A DNA stretch of 45,386 bases from positions 1-45,386 of the forward strand of contig JAYWCV010000148.1 in the NCBI GenBank assembly GCA_043780275.1, given 5' to 3'. A program made the translations under genes and the position numbers. Below are positions 23,976 through 33,280 of this stretch, one piece after another (positions within the stretch are counted from its first letter, which is position 1; every line of letters starts with the position of its first letter). Below the pieces are notes generated by a model, which had not been told where the DNA came from, made no database searches, and worked only from the letters and a program-made list of their open reading frames with translations. Origin of the DNA: MGR-bin208 sp043780275 (lineage in GTDB: Bacteria > Bacteroidota > Bacteroidia > Chitinophagales > Chitinophagaceae).

Positions 23976-26900
23976 ATGAAATTAAAAATCTTTTTGTTCT
24001 GCCTAAGTTTATTTACAGGTGGTTTATTTTTTCAAGTTGCTGGACAAAATATCCCGGTATCTGGAAAAATAGTTAATAAATTTAACGGTGAACCATTAAA
24101 TGGGGCTACAGTTAATGTAAAAGGAACTGCACTTAATTCGTTTACAGATTTGAATGGTCATTTTACTATTAATGTACCAAAGAAAGGTAGCATCCTGGTT
24201 ATTAGTTATGCTGGAATGAAAATCGAAGAATTTACAGTTGCTGAAAACCTTGAAGCATTTGTTATATCGCTTGAAGAAAGCACATCAGTTACCTTATCAG
24301 ATGTTATTGTAGTTGGTTATGGCACACAGAAAATAACCAATGTTTCAGGAGCTATATCCACCATAAAGAGTGCGGATATAGAAAAACTGAGACCTGTACG
24401 AACCGAAGAGGCTTTACAGGGAAGAGCTTCTGGAGTTACAGTCATTCAAAGTGGTACTCCGGGGTCAAAACCTACGGTATTAATAAGAGGTATCCCCTCT
24501 TTTTCAGGTACAGATCCGGTTGTAATTATTGATGGGGTGCCCCAATCGCTGACAGATCTTAATTCCATTAATGCAACAGACATTGAGTCTATAAATGTGT
24601 TAAAAGATGCAGCAACTACTGCTATTTATGGTGTTAAAGGAGGTAATGGAGTCATTCTAGTAACCACAAAGTCGGGTCGGAAAAACCAAAAAACAGATAT
24701 TTCTGTAAGTAGTAATTATGGTATGCAGGAGGTTTTAAATACAATTGCTGTATTGAATGCTACTGAATATGCAGCGATAATTAATGAAGGGAGTACTGTT
24801 TCGGGTGGTCATGTAGTTTTTCCTAACCTTTCTCTGATTGGGAAAGGTACAGATTGGCAAAAAGAAATATTTGAAACTGCCCTTCTTCAATCTCATAATA
24901 TTTCTGCTCGTGGAGGGAGTGATAAAATGTCTTATTTCCTTTCAGGTGGATATTTAAACCAGGGTGGTATTGTTGGTGGAAATGATAGATCAAGATTTAA
25001 TAGAGGAAATTTTACGGCTAACTTAAATTTCGATCTGACATCCCGATTGAAGTTTATCGTTAATGCTTCTGCAGTCATCCTTGACTCGAAAGGCATTCAG
25101 GAAAATTCATTTAACAGTATTCTAGGTAGTGCACTGAATTTCGATCCAACAGTTTCTGTTTTAAATACCGTCCCCAATACAGTCGGCAAGTTTGGATTCA
25201 GTAATCTTTTATTATCCGAGATATTTAATCCACTAACCAAACTCGATAATACGTTCAATAAAAATGTAGGTAATAAACTTTACGGAAAATTTGAACTGCA
25301 ATATGATGTTTTAAAAAACCTTAAACTGACCAGCCGTTTTGGTTATACAAAATATGATGGCAATGCCAAAAGCTTTACCCCACTGGTTTTCTATGGCCCT
25401 TTGAATGTAGATAATTCAATGAATGCTGATGGTTCTACTGTTACTGGTAGAAATAACAATGTAGCTCATGAAAAAACCAGCAACTTTAATTATATCTGGG
25501 AGTCCTTTGCCAATTATGATTTTAATATAAAAAAAGACCAGCATTTTGAAACCGTTCTTGGATTTTCACTGGCAAAAATATCCGGAAATGCAGCTGGTGC
25601 AACAAGACAAGATGTTCCTTTTAATACCTGGGAGTTTGCAGACTTTACCGCAGCACAAGGAAACAATAATGCAACGAACATTAATGCCATCAACGGTTAT
25701 TATTACCAATATTTCAGAAATAACCTATCTTATTTTAGCCGAATCAATTACGACTATCAGGATCGATATCTGGCTTCTTTTACTGCAAGAAGGGATGGTT
25801 CATTTGCTTTTGGTAAAGAAAATAAATTCGCCAACTTTTTTTCCGGATCATTGGGATGGGTAGTTAGTAAGGAGAATTTCTTCAAATCAGATTTTATTGA
25901 CCATTTAAAAATCAGAGGTAGTTATGGCTCAATAGGAAACGAAAATGTAAACCCTCAGTTTGTAGGAATCATTACCGGTGGTCCAAGTTATGGGCCAACA
26001 GCCAATAGTAATGGATATACATTCAATAATATATTCTATTCAGGATCTACTGTCGGTTCAGCTGCAAATGATGCATTGAGGTGGGAAAAACAATTACAAA
26101 CGAATGCCGGTTTTGATATGACTTTTTATAAAAGACGTTTTTCAGTTTCTGCAGATTATTTCCAGAAAGATGTAAGTGGTTTATTATTTACACCTTCATC
26201 CTCATTATATCTTGGCACCGTTCCTATTCCTACAGCCAATATCGGTTCAACAAGCAGTCAAGGAATTGATCTTGCCATTAGTTACAATGAAACTTTTGGC
26301 AAAAATTTCAAATTGAATACTTCACTCAATTTCACAACTGCAAAAAATAAAGTTACGGCTACTAATACCGATGGTACAGCTAAAATATTAGGAGGATATT
26401 ATTTCAACGGTCAGTCTCAAAGTGTTACCGTATTTGAAAAAGGATTTACACCCGGATATTTTTATGGTTATAAAACTGCAGGGCTTTTTCAAACTTTTGA
26501 CGAAATCTCAAAAAACCCAACTCAAACCGGTGCAGTACCTGGCGATATACGGTTTGTTGATATGAATGGAGATGGCGTTATTTCAGCAAATGACCAAACA
26601 AAAATCGGAGATCCTTTCCCGGATTTCACGATGGGTTGGAATCTTAATTTTGAGTATAAGAATTTTGATTTTACAGCATTTACTTATGCTTCAGTAGGCA
26701 ATGAAGTTTATAGGGCATATGAAAGAAATGCAAATTTCACCAATAAATACAGGGCTGTATTAGCAAGATGGACTGGGCCGGGCACAACCAATGATGCTAG
26801 AAATCCGAGATATTCTTTTACAGATGCTAATAGTAATATTCGGGTTTCTGACAGATATGTTGAAGATGGTTCCTTTATTAAATTAAAGAATGTGCAATTG

Positions 26901-27101
26901 GGTTATAATTTTTCTTCTAAAGCAACTAATAACATTTTTAATAAACTAAGAATTTATATACAAGTTAAAAATGCATTTACCATAACCAAATATTCAGGAT
27001 TTGATCCGGAGATTTCCGGTGGCATTCTTGATTCGAGTATTGACCGTGGTGCTTATCCTCAAGCAAGAACATATTCGTTTGGGATTGACATAAAATTATA
27101 A
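23976..27101 (+). CDS. susC: SusC-like TonB-dependent outer membrane transporter
   Basis: This 1041-residue protein has a signal peptide (about 1-23), a carboxypeptidase-regulatory-like domain (PVSGKIVNKFNGEPLNGATV), the SusC-type TonB-box-like segment DVIVVGYGTQK and a plug domain (LQGRASGVTVIQSGTPGSKPTVLIRG, VVIIDGVPQ, AIYGVKGGNGVILVTTK). The rest is a beta barrel ending ARTYSFGIDIKL. It imports oligosaccharides across the outer membrane using TonB energy, capped by the SusD-like lipoprotein encoded 24 nt downstream. The full length shows no truncation. Substrate is inferred from the GH16/GH3 genes in the same locus: beta-1,3-glucan oligosaccharides such as laminarin fragments. Confidence 0.95.
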   Translation: MKLKIFLFCLSLFTGGLFFQVAGQNIPVSGKIVNKFNGEPLNGATVNVKGTALNSFTDLNGHFTINVPKKGSILVISYAGMKIEEFTVAENLEAFVISLEESTSVTLSDVIVVGYGTQKITNVSGAISTIKSADIEKLRPVRTEEALQGRASGVTVIQSGTPGSKPTVLIRGIPSFSGTDPVVIIDGVPQSLTDLNSINATDIESINVLKDAATTAIYGVKGGNGVILVTTKSGRKNQKTDISVSSNYGMQEVLNTIAVLNATEYAAIINEGSTVSGGHVVFPNLSLIGKGTDWQKEIFETALLQSHNISARGGSDKMSYFLSGGYLNQGGIVGGNDRSRFNRGNFTANLNFDLTSRLKFIVNASAVILDSKGIQENSFNSILGSALNFDPTVSVLNTVPNTVGKFGFSNLLLSEIFNPLTKLDNTFNKNVGNKLYGKFELQYDVLKNLKLTSRFGYTKYDGNAKSFTPLVFYGPLNVDNSMNADGSTVTGRNNNVAHEKTSNFNYIWESFANYDFNIKKDQHFETVLGFSLAKISGNAAGATRQDVPFNTWEFADFTAAQGNNNATNINAINGYYYQYFRNNLSYFSRINYDYQDRYLASFTARRDGSFAFGKENKFANFFSGSLGWVVSKENFFKSDFIDHLKIRGSYGSIGNENVNPQFVGIITGGPSYGPTANSNGYTFNNIFYSGSTVGSAANDALRWEKQLQTNAGFDMTFYKRRFSVSADYFQKDVSGLLFTPSSSLYLGTVPIPTANIGSTSSQGIDLAISYNETFGKNFKLNTSLNFTTAKNKVTATNTDGTAKILGGYYFNGQSQSVTVFEKGFTPGYFYGYKTAGLFQTFDEISKNPTQTGAVPGDIRFVDMNGDGVISANDQTKIGDPFPDFTMGWNLNFEYKNFDFTAFTYASVGNEVYRAYERNANFTNKYRAVLARWTGPGTTNDARNPRYSFTDANSNIRVSDRYVEDGSFIKLKNVQLGYNFSSKATNNIFNKLRIYIQVKNAFTITKYSGFDPEISGGILDSSIDRGAYPQARTYSFGIDIKL

Positions 27102-27125
27102 ATCTCATTATAAAACACTATTACA

Positions 27126-28637
27126 ATGAAGAAAATAACTATTAAAATACTAAGCCTCTTTGTTCTGATAATCATGCTTTCGTCATGCAAAAAATGGTTG
27201 GATTATAATCCACATGATGATTTCCGAATTACTGAATTAGACTATTTAAAATCTGAATCTGATTATCGAACAATGGCAATCAGTGTATATACTCCTATAC
27301 AATGGTTGAATCAATTGGTTCCGGTTGGAGATATTGCATCGGACAACTCTGTAAGTGGTGGCGAAAACGCTTCCGATGTATTGCCATTACAACAAATAGA
27401 CGACTACACACACACTGCAGTAAATGCTACACTTACAGAACTTTGGCAAGCAGCTTATGAAGGAATAAACAGGGCTAACTACATGCATCATTTCAAAACA
27501 AAAAATCTGGCTGGAGAAACCATCAGTTTTGCAGGTAAGGATGCATTGTATGGAGAAGTTTATTTTTTACGGGCTTATTATTATTTCAGTTTAGTAAAAC
27601 TTTTTGGAGATGTTCCGCTTTTTACAGACAAGAGGTTGAGCTTGAGTGATTCTAAAACATTGCAGAGAAGCACAAAGGCTGATGTGTACAAACAGATTGA
27701 ATTGGATTTGACAAATGCCGTTGCAGTATTACCAGCAATCCAGGTACAGAAAGGAAGAATAACTAAATATGCTGCTCAGGCTTTATTAGGTAAAGTTTAT
27801 CTGTACCAAAATAAATTTGATGCATCTGCTGCCATACTGGAGAATGTAATCGCTGCGAATGCTTTCACCCTGGTTTCAAACTTCGGATCGATTTTTTTAG
27901 AATCAGGCGAAAATGGTCCGGAATCAATTTTCGAGATTCAATATTCAAACAACTCACCTTATTATAATTGGGGTGGTGTAACAAGAGGTCAGGGAAATCA
28001 TTCGGTCCAGCAATGTGGGATCAGAGGTTTGAATGGTTCTTCCGCAATGCCTTATGCAGCAGGATGGAGTACGAATTTGCCGGCTCAAAATTTAGCAGTA
28101 GCATATACAGTAGGTGATACAAGAAAAACGGTGACCGTATTGGATATTGAAGCGTACAAGACAGTCAATCTATCATTCAATATTACATACCAGGTTGCTC
28201 CCTATAAAAACACAGGTCTTTATAATCAAAAATATTTGCCAAGAAAAGGAGAAACATCTGGTCAGGTAGAATTGAATTACGCAAATAATTATAGAACGAT
28301 CCGTTATTCAGATGTATTATTAATGGCAGCTGAAGCTAATAATAAGGCAACAGCAGCAAACGATACAAAAGCAAAAACATATTTGAATTTGGTACGTCGG
28401 CGTGCTTTTGGAGACAATCTTCATGATATCACTTCTTCGGGTACTGTACTTTATCAGGCAATTCTGGATGAACGAAGATTGGAACTGGCCATGGAAGGTG
28501 AACGCTTTTTTGATTTGGTAAGAACCGGACAGGCTGCTACAAAATTAAATGGTTTTATAGCAGGCAAACATGAAGTATTTCCAATCCCACAACAAGAAGT
28601 GGACATATCCGGATTAAAACAAAATGCAGGCTATTAG
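27126..28637 (+). CDS. susD: SusD-like outer membrane lipoprotein (RagB/SusD family)
   Basis: This 503-residue lipoprotein has the lipobox LSSC near residue 21 followed by KKWLDYNP, a common SusD start. The body has the helical TPR-type fold seen in the family: GEVYFLRAYYYFSLVKLFGDVPL, and near the end RYSDVLLMAAEANN, LDERRLELAMEGERFFDLVRTG and KHEVFPIPQQEVD. It binds glycan at the cell surface as a lid on the SusC channel. It lies directly after susC and 28 nt before a second glycan-binding-type lipoprotein gene. Confidence 0.95.
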   Translation: MKKITIKILSLFVLIIMLSSCKKWLDYNPHDDFRITELDYLKSESDYRTMAISVYTPIQWLNQLVPVGDIASDNSVSGGENASDVLPLQQIDDYTHTAVNATLTELWQAAYEGINRANYMHHFKTKNLAGETISFAGKDALYGEVYFLRAYYYFSLVKLFGDVPLFTDKRLSLSDSKTLQRSTKADVYKQIELDLTNAVAVLPAIQVQKGRITKYAAQALLGKVYLYQNKFDASAAILENVIAANAFTLVSNFGSIFLESGENGPESIFEIQYSNNSPYYNWGGVTRGQGNHSVQQCGIRGLNGSSAMPYAAGWSTNLPAQNLAVAYTVGDTRKTVTVLDIEAYKTVNLSFNITYQVAPYKNTGLYNQKYLPRKGETSGQVELNYANNYRTIRYSDVLLMAAEANNKATAANDTKAKTYLNLVRRRAFGDNLHDITSSGTVLYQAILDERRLELAMEGERFFDLVRTGQAATKLNGFIAGKHEVFPIPQQEVDISGLKQNAGY

Positions 28638-28665
28638 TCACAACTAAATAACTAAAATAATAATT

Positions 28666-31218
28666 ATGCAATCATTAAAATATATATTCGGCATTTGCTT
28701 TTTACTTTCGGTTTCTATAAGCTGTACTAAAGCAATCAATGATGATATTGCGTTTATTGAAAGTGCTACTTCTCCAAATAATATTTCTGCTCTTTTTGAA
28801 ATAACACAGGATAACACAGGGTTAGTAACTATTACTCCTAATGGTGAAGGTGCAGTTTCCTATGATGTTTATTATGGCGATGCCACTACTACAGCAGTGA
28901 AAGTACAAGCTTCGAAAAATACAACACATGTATATGCTGAAGGCGTATATAATGTGAAAATTGTAGCTTATGGAGTTACAGGAAAAATTGCTGAAGTCAC
29001 CAAACAACTCACCGTTTCATTCAGAGCTCCTGAGAATCTGGATTTTACAATTACGGTTGATCCGAATAATAATTATAAAGTAAGTATTTCAGCGTCGGCA
29101 TTATTTGAAACAAACTTTAAAGTTTATTTTGGAGTTTCACCTGCTGAAGTTCCGGTTACTTTTTTAGAAGGATCAGTTGTTAATTTTATATATCCGGCAG
29201 TGGGTACATATCAAATCAGAGTCGTTGCCTTTAGCGGAGGTGCAGCTACCACACAATTAATAAAGCCTGTTACAATTGTTGATCCAATACTCTTACCTAT
29301 AACCTTTGAGTCGCCAACTGTGAATTATGCATTTTCAAATTTTGATGGAGGTGTTGTAACAGTAATAAATAATCCTCAATCAAATGGAATAAATACCAGC
29401 ACAAAAGTTGCCAGGATGGTTAAAAATTCAGGACAAACCTGGGGCGGAAGTGTGATAACCTTGGGGGCCCCTATTGATTTTTCTGCAAATAAAATTTTCC
29501 GAATGAAAGTGTACTCACCAAGAGTTGGAGCAAAAGTTTTATTAAAGGTTGAGAACTTAACAAATGGTGGAATAAGTTTTGAAAAAGAAACAAGTACTAC
29601 TGTTGCAAATGGATGGGAAGATTTAGTTTTTGATTATTCTGTCATTAACACGGCAAATACTTATCAGAAAATTGTTTTGATCTTTGATAATGGAACGATG
29701 GGAAATGGAACATCGAATTTTACATTCCTATTTGATGACATCAGACTAACTAATCAGTTACCGGTAAGCTTATTAACCTTACCAATAACATTTGATAACC
29801 CGGCAGTAAATTATGCAGTCTCTGATTTTGGAAATAATATAAGTGTCGATGCTGTCGATCCGACAAACGCTTCAAATAAAGTTAAGAAAACCACTAAACC
29901 TAATGGAGCCCAAACATGGGCAGGAGCTACAATGGGTGCAGGATTTACAACTGCATTACCTTTTTCATCTACAGCTACACAAATGAGTGTCCGTATTTAC
30001 TCTCCGGCTGCTGGAATACCCATCCGGTTAAAAGTAGAAGACCGGAATGATAATACAAAATCGGTCGAAACAGAAAAACTTACTAAAGTTACCAATGCCT
30101 GGGAAACAATCATTTTCGATTTTACCAATCAAGCAACCGGAACTGCAGCTATGAATCTGTCATATAATTACAATATGGCGTCCATATTTTTTGATTTTAA
30201 TACTGCCGGAAACGGAAAGGTTTTTTATTGGGATGATGTAAAAACTCTTCCGGTAAATGTTACAGGAATTGCACTCCCCCTTGATTTTGAATCTTCTTCT
30301 TTAGTATATGCATTTACAAATTTTGATGGTGGTAATACAACGATAATAAACAATCCGCAAACATCTGGCATTAATACAAGTAGTAAAGTCGGTAAAATGG
30401 TAAAAAATGCAGGGCAAGTATGGGGTGGTAGTTTTATAGAATTAAGCAGCCCAATTAATTTTTCTGCAAACAAAATTTTCCGAATGAAAGTTTATTCTCC
30501 AAGAGTTGGAGCTAAGGTTTTGTTGAAAGTTGAAAATGCAACAAATGGAGCAATCAGTTTTGAAAAAGAAGTATCAACAACGGTTGCAAATGCATGGGAA
30601 GAATTGACATTTGATTACAGCAGTATTAATACTGCTAATTCTTATCAAAAGATTGTGTTGATATTTGATTTGGGTACAGTTGGTGATGGATCTGCAAACT
30701 TTACATGGCTTTTTGACGATATCAGATTAGTTAGTGCTGCTCCTGCAGTACTAGGACTTCCACTAGATTTTGAATCTTCTTCACTGGCATATGCTTTTAC
30801 AGATTTTGATGGAGGCGTAGTTACAATTATTAGCAACCCACAATCCTCCGGTATCAATACAAGCAGTAAAGTAGCCAGAATGGTGAAGAATTTAGGTCAA
30901 ACATGGGGTGGAAGTTGGATAAAACTGGATAATCCGATTGATTTCTCAACCCAAAAAACATTTAAAATGAAAGTTTATTCTCCGAGAGTCGGAGTAAAAA
31001 TTTTGCTGAAGGTGGAAAATGCAACCAATAGTGCTTTGAGTTATGAAAAAGAAGTGTTAACAACAGTTGCAAATGGATGGGAAGAATTGACTTTTGATTT
31101 TACCGGTATCAACACAGCAAATTCATATCACAAGATTGTTTTGATATTTGAAAATGGTATTATGGGAAATGGTTCGGCAAATTTCACTTTTCTGTTTGAT
31201 GACATAAAACTTAATTAA
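28666..31218 (+). CDS. Surface glycan-binding-type lipoprotein with four tandem beta-sandwich repeats
   Basis: This 850-residue lipoprotein has lipobox SISC near residue 20. A PKD-like region follows (about 35-205, with YDVYYGD and TTHVYAEGVYNVKIVAYG). Four repeats of about 155-165 residues make up the rest, beginning near nt 29291, 29770, 30268 and 30757. Each begins LP(I/L)(T/D)F(E/D) and repeats one, three and four share DGG, SGINT(S)SKV, WGGS, FRMKVYSPRVG-type and FLFDDI motifs, while repeat two is diverged. Each unit resembles a carbohydrate-binding jelly roll. The gene follows susD, the usual place for an SGBP-like protein, so multivalent glucan capture at the cell surface is inferred. 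No catalytic motif was seen. Confidence 0.75.
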   Translation: MQSLKYIFGICFLLSVSISCTKAINDDIAFIESATSPNNISALFEITQDNTGLVTITPNGEGAVSYDVYYGDATTTAVKVQASKNTTHVYAEGVYNVKIVAYGVTGKIAEVTKQLTVSFRAPENLDFTITVDPNNNYKVSISASALFETNFKVYFGVSPAEVPVTFLEGSVVNFIYPAVGTYQIRVVAFSGGAATTQLIKPVTIVDPILLPITFESPTVNYAFSNFDGGVVTVINNPQSNGINTSTKVARMVKNSGQTWGGSVITLGAPIDFSANKIFRMKVYSPRVGAKVLLKVENLTNGGISFEKETSTTVANGWEDLVFDYSVINTANTYQKIVLIFDNGTMGNGTSNFTFLFDDIRLTNQLPVSLLTLPITFDNPAVNYAVSDFGNNISVDAVDPTNASNKVKKTTKPNGAQTWAGATMGAGFTTALPFSSTATQMSVRIYSPAAGIPIRLKVEDRNDNTKSVETEKLTKVTNAWETIIFDFTNQATGTAAMNLSYNYNMASIFFDFNTAGNGKVFYWDDVKTLPVNVTGIALPLDFESSSLVYAFTNFDGGNTTIINNPQTSGINTSSKVGKMVKNAGQVWGGSFIELSSPINFSANKIFRMKVYSPRVGAKVLLKVENATNGAISFEKEVSTTVANAWEELTFDYSSINTANSYQKIVLIFDLGTVGDGSANFTWLFDDIRLVSAAPAVLGLPLDFESSSLAYAFTDFDGGVVTIISNPQSSGINTSSKVARMVKNLGQTWGGSWIKLDNPIDFSTQKTFKMKVYSPRVGVKILLKVENATNSALSYEKEVLTTVANGWEELTFDFTGINTANSYHKIVLIFENGIMGNGSANFTFLFDDIKLN

Positions 31219-31235
31219 CGATAAACATATCAATT

Positions 31236-32132
31236 ATGATTACTAAAATAAAATCTATTACGATTATTTCTCTTGTAGCACTTATTGCTATAGGTAGTTG
31301 TAAAAAAGAGAATTATTCTTTCGGTGAAATAAAAGCAGCTTCAAATCTTACCTTGACAACATCAATTGCCGGAGTAGATGCTACAAACCCAAATGGTAAT
31401 GGAAGTGGAAATGTTTTAATAACTTCTACTTCAAATAATGCCCTCACATATAGAATCGATTTTGGTGATGGTGTTACGAAAGTTGTTCCTTCAGGTTCAC
31501 TTACTTATAAATATTCTACACCCGGTACAAACACTTATATCATTACAGCTAATGTAATTGGTACCGGTGGTTCTATTTCAACAATTAGTAAAAAAATCAC
31601 TGTTTTTGTTGCATTTGAAATTCCTGCTTATATCGTCACCGCACTGACTGGTGGATCTTCAAAAATATGGATCACCGATAAAGATGCCCCAGGTCATTTT
31701 GGAGTTGGACCGAATGACGCATATTCGCCAATATGGTATGCAGCTACTCCTAATTCACGAGAAGCATGTGCATATGACGATGAAATCAGTTTTTCGAAAG
31801 ATGTAAATAACAGAATTTCCATGGCTATAATTAACAAGGGAACTTCATTTTCAATTGGAGCTTCTTCTGCCTTTTACGGGTTTAGTGGAGGCGATGGTTG
31901 CTATGCTGTAAATACCGCGAATAAGCAATTGATCTTTATGGATGCTACGTCAGGTTCTACTTCTGCTAATTCAACCCGAATACAATTTCAGGTACCGGGA
32001 AATGGGATAATCAATTTCGGTACCGGAGGAACAGTTTATGAAATTTTATCAATATCAGCAACCAGTATCCATCTTCGCAACATTGGCATTGATGGAAATT
32101 CCTGGTACCAGAAATTGAAAATAAAACCATAA
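31236..32132 (+). CDS. PKD-domain lipoprotein of the beta-glucan locus
   Basis: This 298-residue lipoprotein has lipobox IGSC near residue 22. The first half holds a PKD-type domain (about 40-130, YRIDFGDG, LTYKYSTPGTNTYIITANV). The second half (about 130-298) is a beta-rich domain with several aromatic residues (KIWITDKDAPGHFGVG, SPIWYAATP, YGFSGGDGCYAV) that I do not recognise; exposed aromatics could bind sugar. It lies 17 nt after the SGBP-like gene and 5 nt before the GH16 gene. Its PKD region is similar in pattern to those of both neighbours. A glycan-binding role is inferred from position and architecture. Confidence 0.7.
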   Translation: MITKIKSITIISLVALIAIGSCKKENYSFGEIKAASNLTLTTSIAGVDATNPNGNGSGNVLITSTSNNALTYRIDFGDGVTKVVPSGSLTYKYSTPGTNTYIITANVIGTGGSISTISKKITVFVAFEIPAYIVTALTGGSSKIWITDKDAPGHFGVGPNDAYSPIWYAATPNSREACAYDDEISFSKDVNNRISMAIINKGTSFSIGASSAFYGFSGGDGCYAVNTANKQLIFMDATSGSTSANSTRIQFQVPGNGIINFGTGGTVYEILSISATSIHLRNIGIDGNSWYQKLKIKP

Positions 32133-32137
32133 TAAAA

Positions 32138-33172
32138 ATGAAATTCATGACAGTATTATTATTTGTATTAATATCTTTTTTTGGTTCTTGCAGTAAGGGA
32201 TCTGAACCGGTAAATAATAATACACCAACAAATCTAACTGTTAACGCTACAGTATCTGCAGACAACAGCGGCAACGTAAGTTTTACGGCTTCAGCTACCA
32301 ATGCAGTTAGTTATGATTTTGATTATGGCAATGGGATTTTTCAAAGAGTTGTATCAGGAATAGTTACTTATAGATACCCAGCTACGGGAACATACACTAT
32401 AAATGTAATAGCCAAAAGCACAAGTGGACAAACTGTATCAAAATCAATTCAGATCAGTGTTACTGTCGCCAAAACCTTGCTATGGTCTGATGAGTTTAAT
32501 ATCGCCGGATCTCCGGATCCTGCTAAATGGGGTTATGAATTAGGGACAGGCTGTCCTTTGCTTTGTGGATGGGGTAATAATGAATTACAATATTATACCA
32601 ACAGAACTGAAAATGCAGTTGTTTCAAACGGCACATTAAAAATTACAGCTAAAAAAGAAAATTTTAGTGGAAGTGCATATACCGCGGCACGACTATCAAC
32701 ACAAAATAAATTTTCTATTAAATACGGAAAGATAGAAGTGAGGGCTAAACTTCCTGCCGGAGTTGGCACCTGGCCTGCCATATGGATGTTGGGTAATAAT
32801 ATCTCTACTGTAGGTTGGCCGGCTTGTGGAGAAATTGATATCATGGAACATAGAGGCAGCCATCTTAATACCATAGGTGCTGCTCTTCATTTTCCGGGAA
32901 ATTCAGGAGGCAATCCAATTACAAGTACAGTTACTATTTCAAATACAACAACTGAGTTTCATGTATATACAGTTGAATGGTCTGCATCATCTATTAAATT
33001 TTTAGTCGATGATATAGCTTTCTTAAATTATGCAAATACAGGAAACTTGCCATTTAATCAGAATTTTTTCATCATCCTGAATGTTGCCATGGGTGGCAAT
33101 TATGGAGGACCTGTTGACCAGGCTTTTACCAGTGCTGCAATGGAAATTGATTATGTCAGGGTATATCAGTAA
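32138..33172 (+). CDS. Glycoside hydrolase family 16 endo-beta-glucanase (laminarinase-type) lipoprotein with PKD domain
   Basis: This 344-residue protein has lipobox FGSC (Cys18), a PKD-like domain (about 33-110) and a GH16 catalytic domain (about 113-344). The active-site motif is GEIDIMEHRG with nucleophile E232, D234 and acid/base E237. The form E-I-D-I-M-E, together with WPAIWMLG upstream and IILNVAMGGNYGGP downstream, is that of bacterial beta-1,3(4)-glucanases. It would cut laminarin-like or mixed-linkage glucan at the cell surface, making oligosaccharides for SusCD. Agarase or carrageenase activity is less likely. Confidence 0.92.
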   Translation: MKFMTVLLFVLISFFGSCSKGSEPVNNNTPTNLTVNATVSADNSGNVSFTASATNAVSYDFDYGNGIFQRVVSGIVTYRYPATGTYTINVIAKSTSGQTVSKSIQISVTVAKTLLWSDEFNIAGSPDPAKWGYELGTGCPLLCGWGNNELQYYTNRTENAVVSNGTLKITAKKENFSGSAYTAARLSTQNKFSIKYGKIEVRAKLPAGVGTWPAIWMLGNNISTVGWPACGEIDIMEHRGSHLNTIGAALHFPGNSGGNPITSTVTISNTTTEFHVYTVEWSASSIKFLVDDIAFLNYANTGNLPFNQNFFIILNVAMGGNYGGPVDQAFTSAAMEIDYVRVYQ

Positions 33173-33176
33173 TGAA

Positions 33177-33206
33177 TTGAATAGATATTAATTCAACTCT
33201 TTTTAT
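33177..33206 (+). terminator. Weak hairpin with T-rich tail after the GH16 gene
   Basis: TTGAAT (33177-33182) pairs with ATTCAA (33191-33196) and is followed by CTCTTTTTATT. The stem is short and AT-rich, so it may only partly separate the GH3 gene, which lies 108 bp after the GH16 gene. Confidence 0.25.
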
Positions 33207-33280
33207 TACTAACAGTATTTAATTGCAGATAGTCTCTTTTTAAGAGAAAATTATTTCAATAATTAAAGACAAGTCTAATT

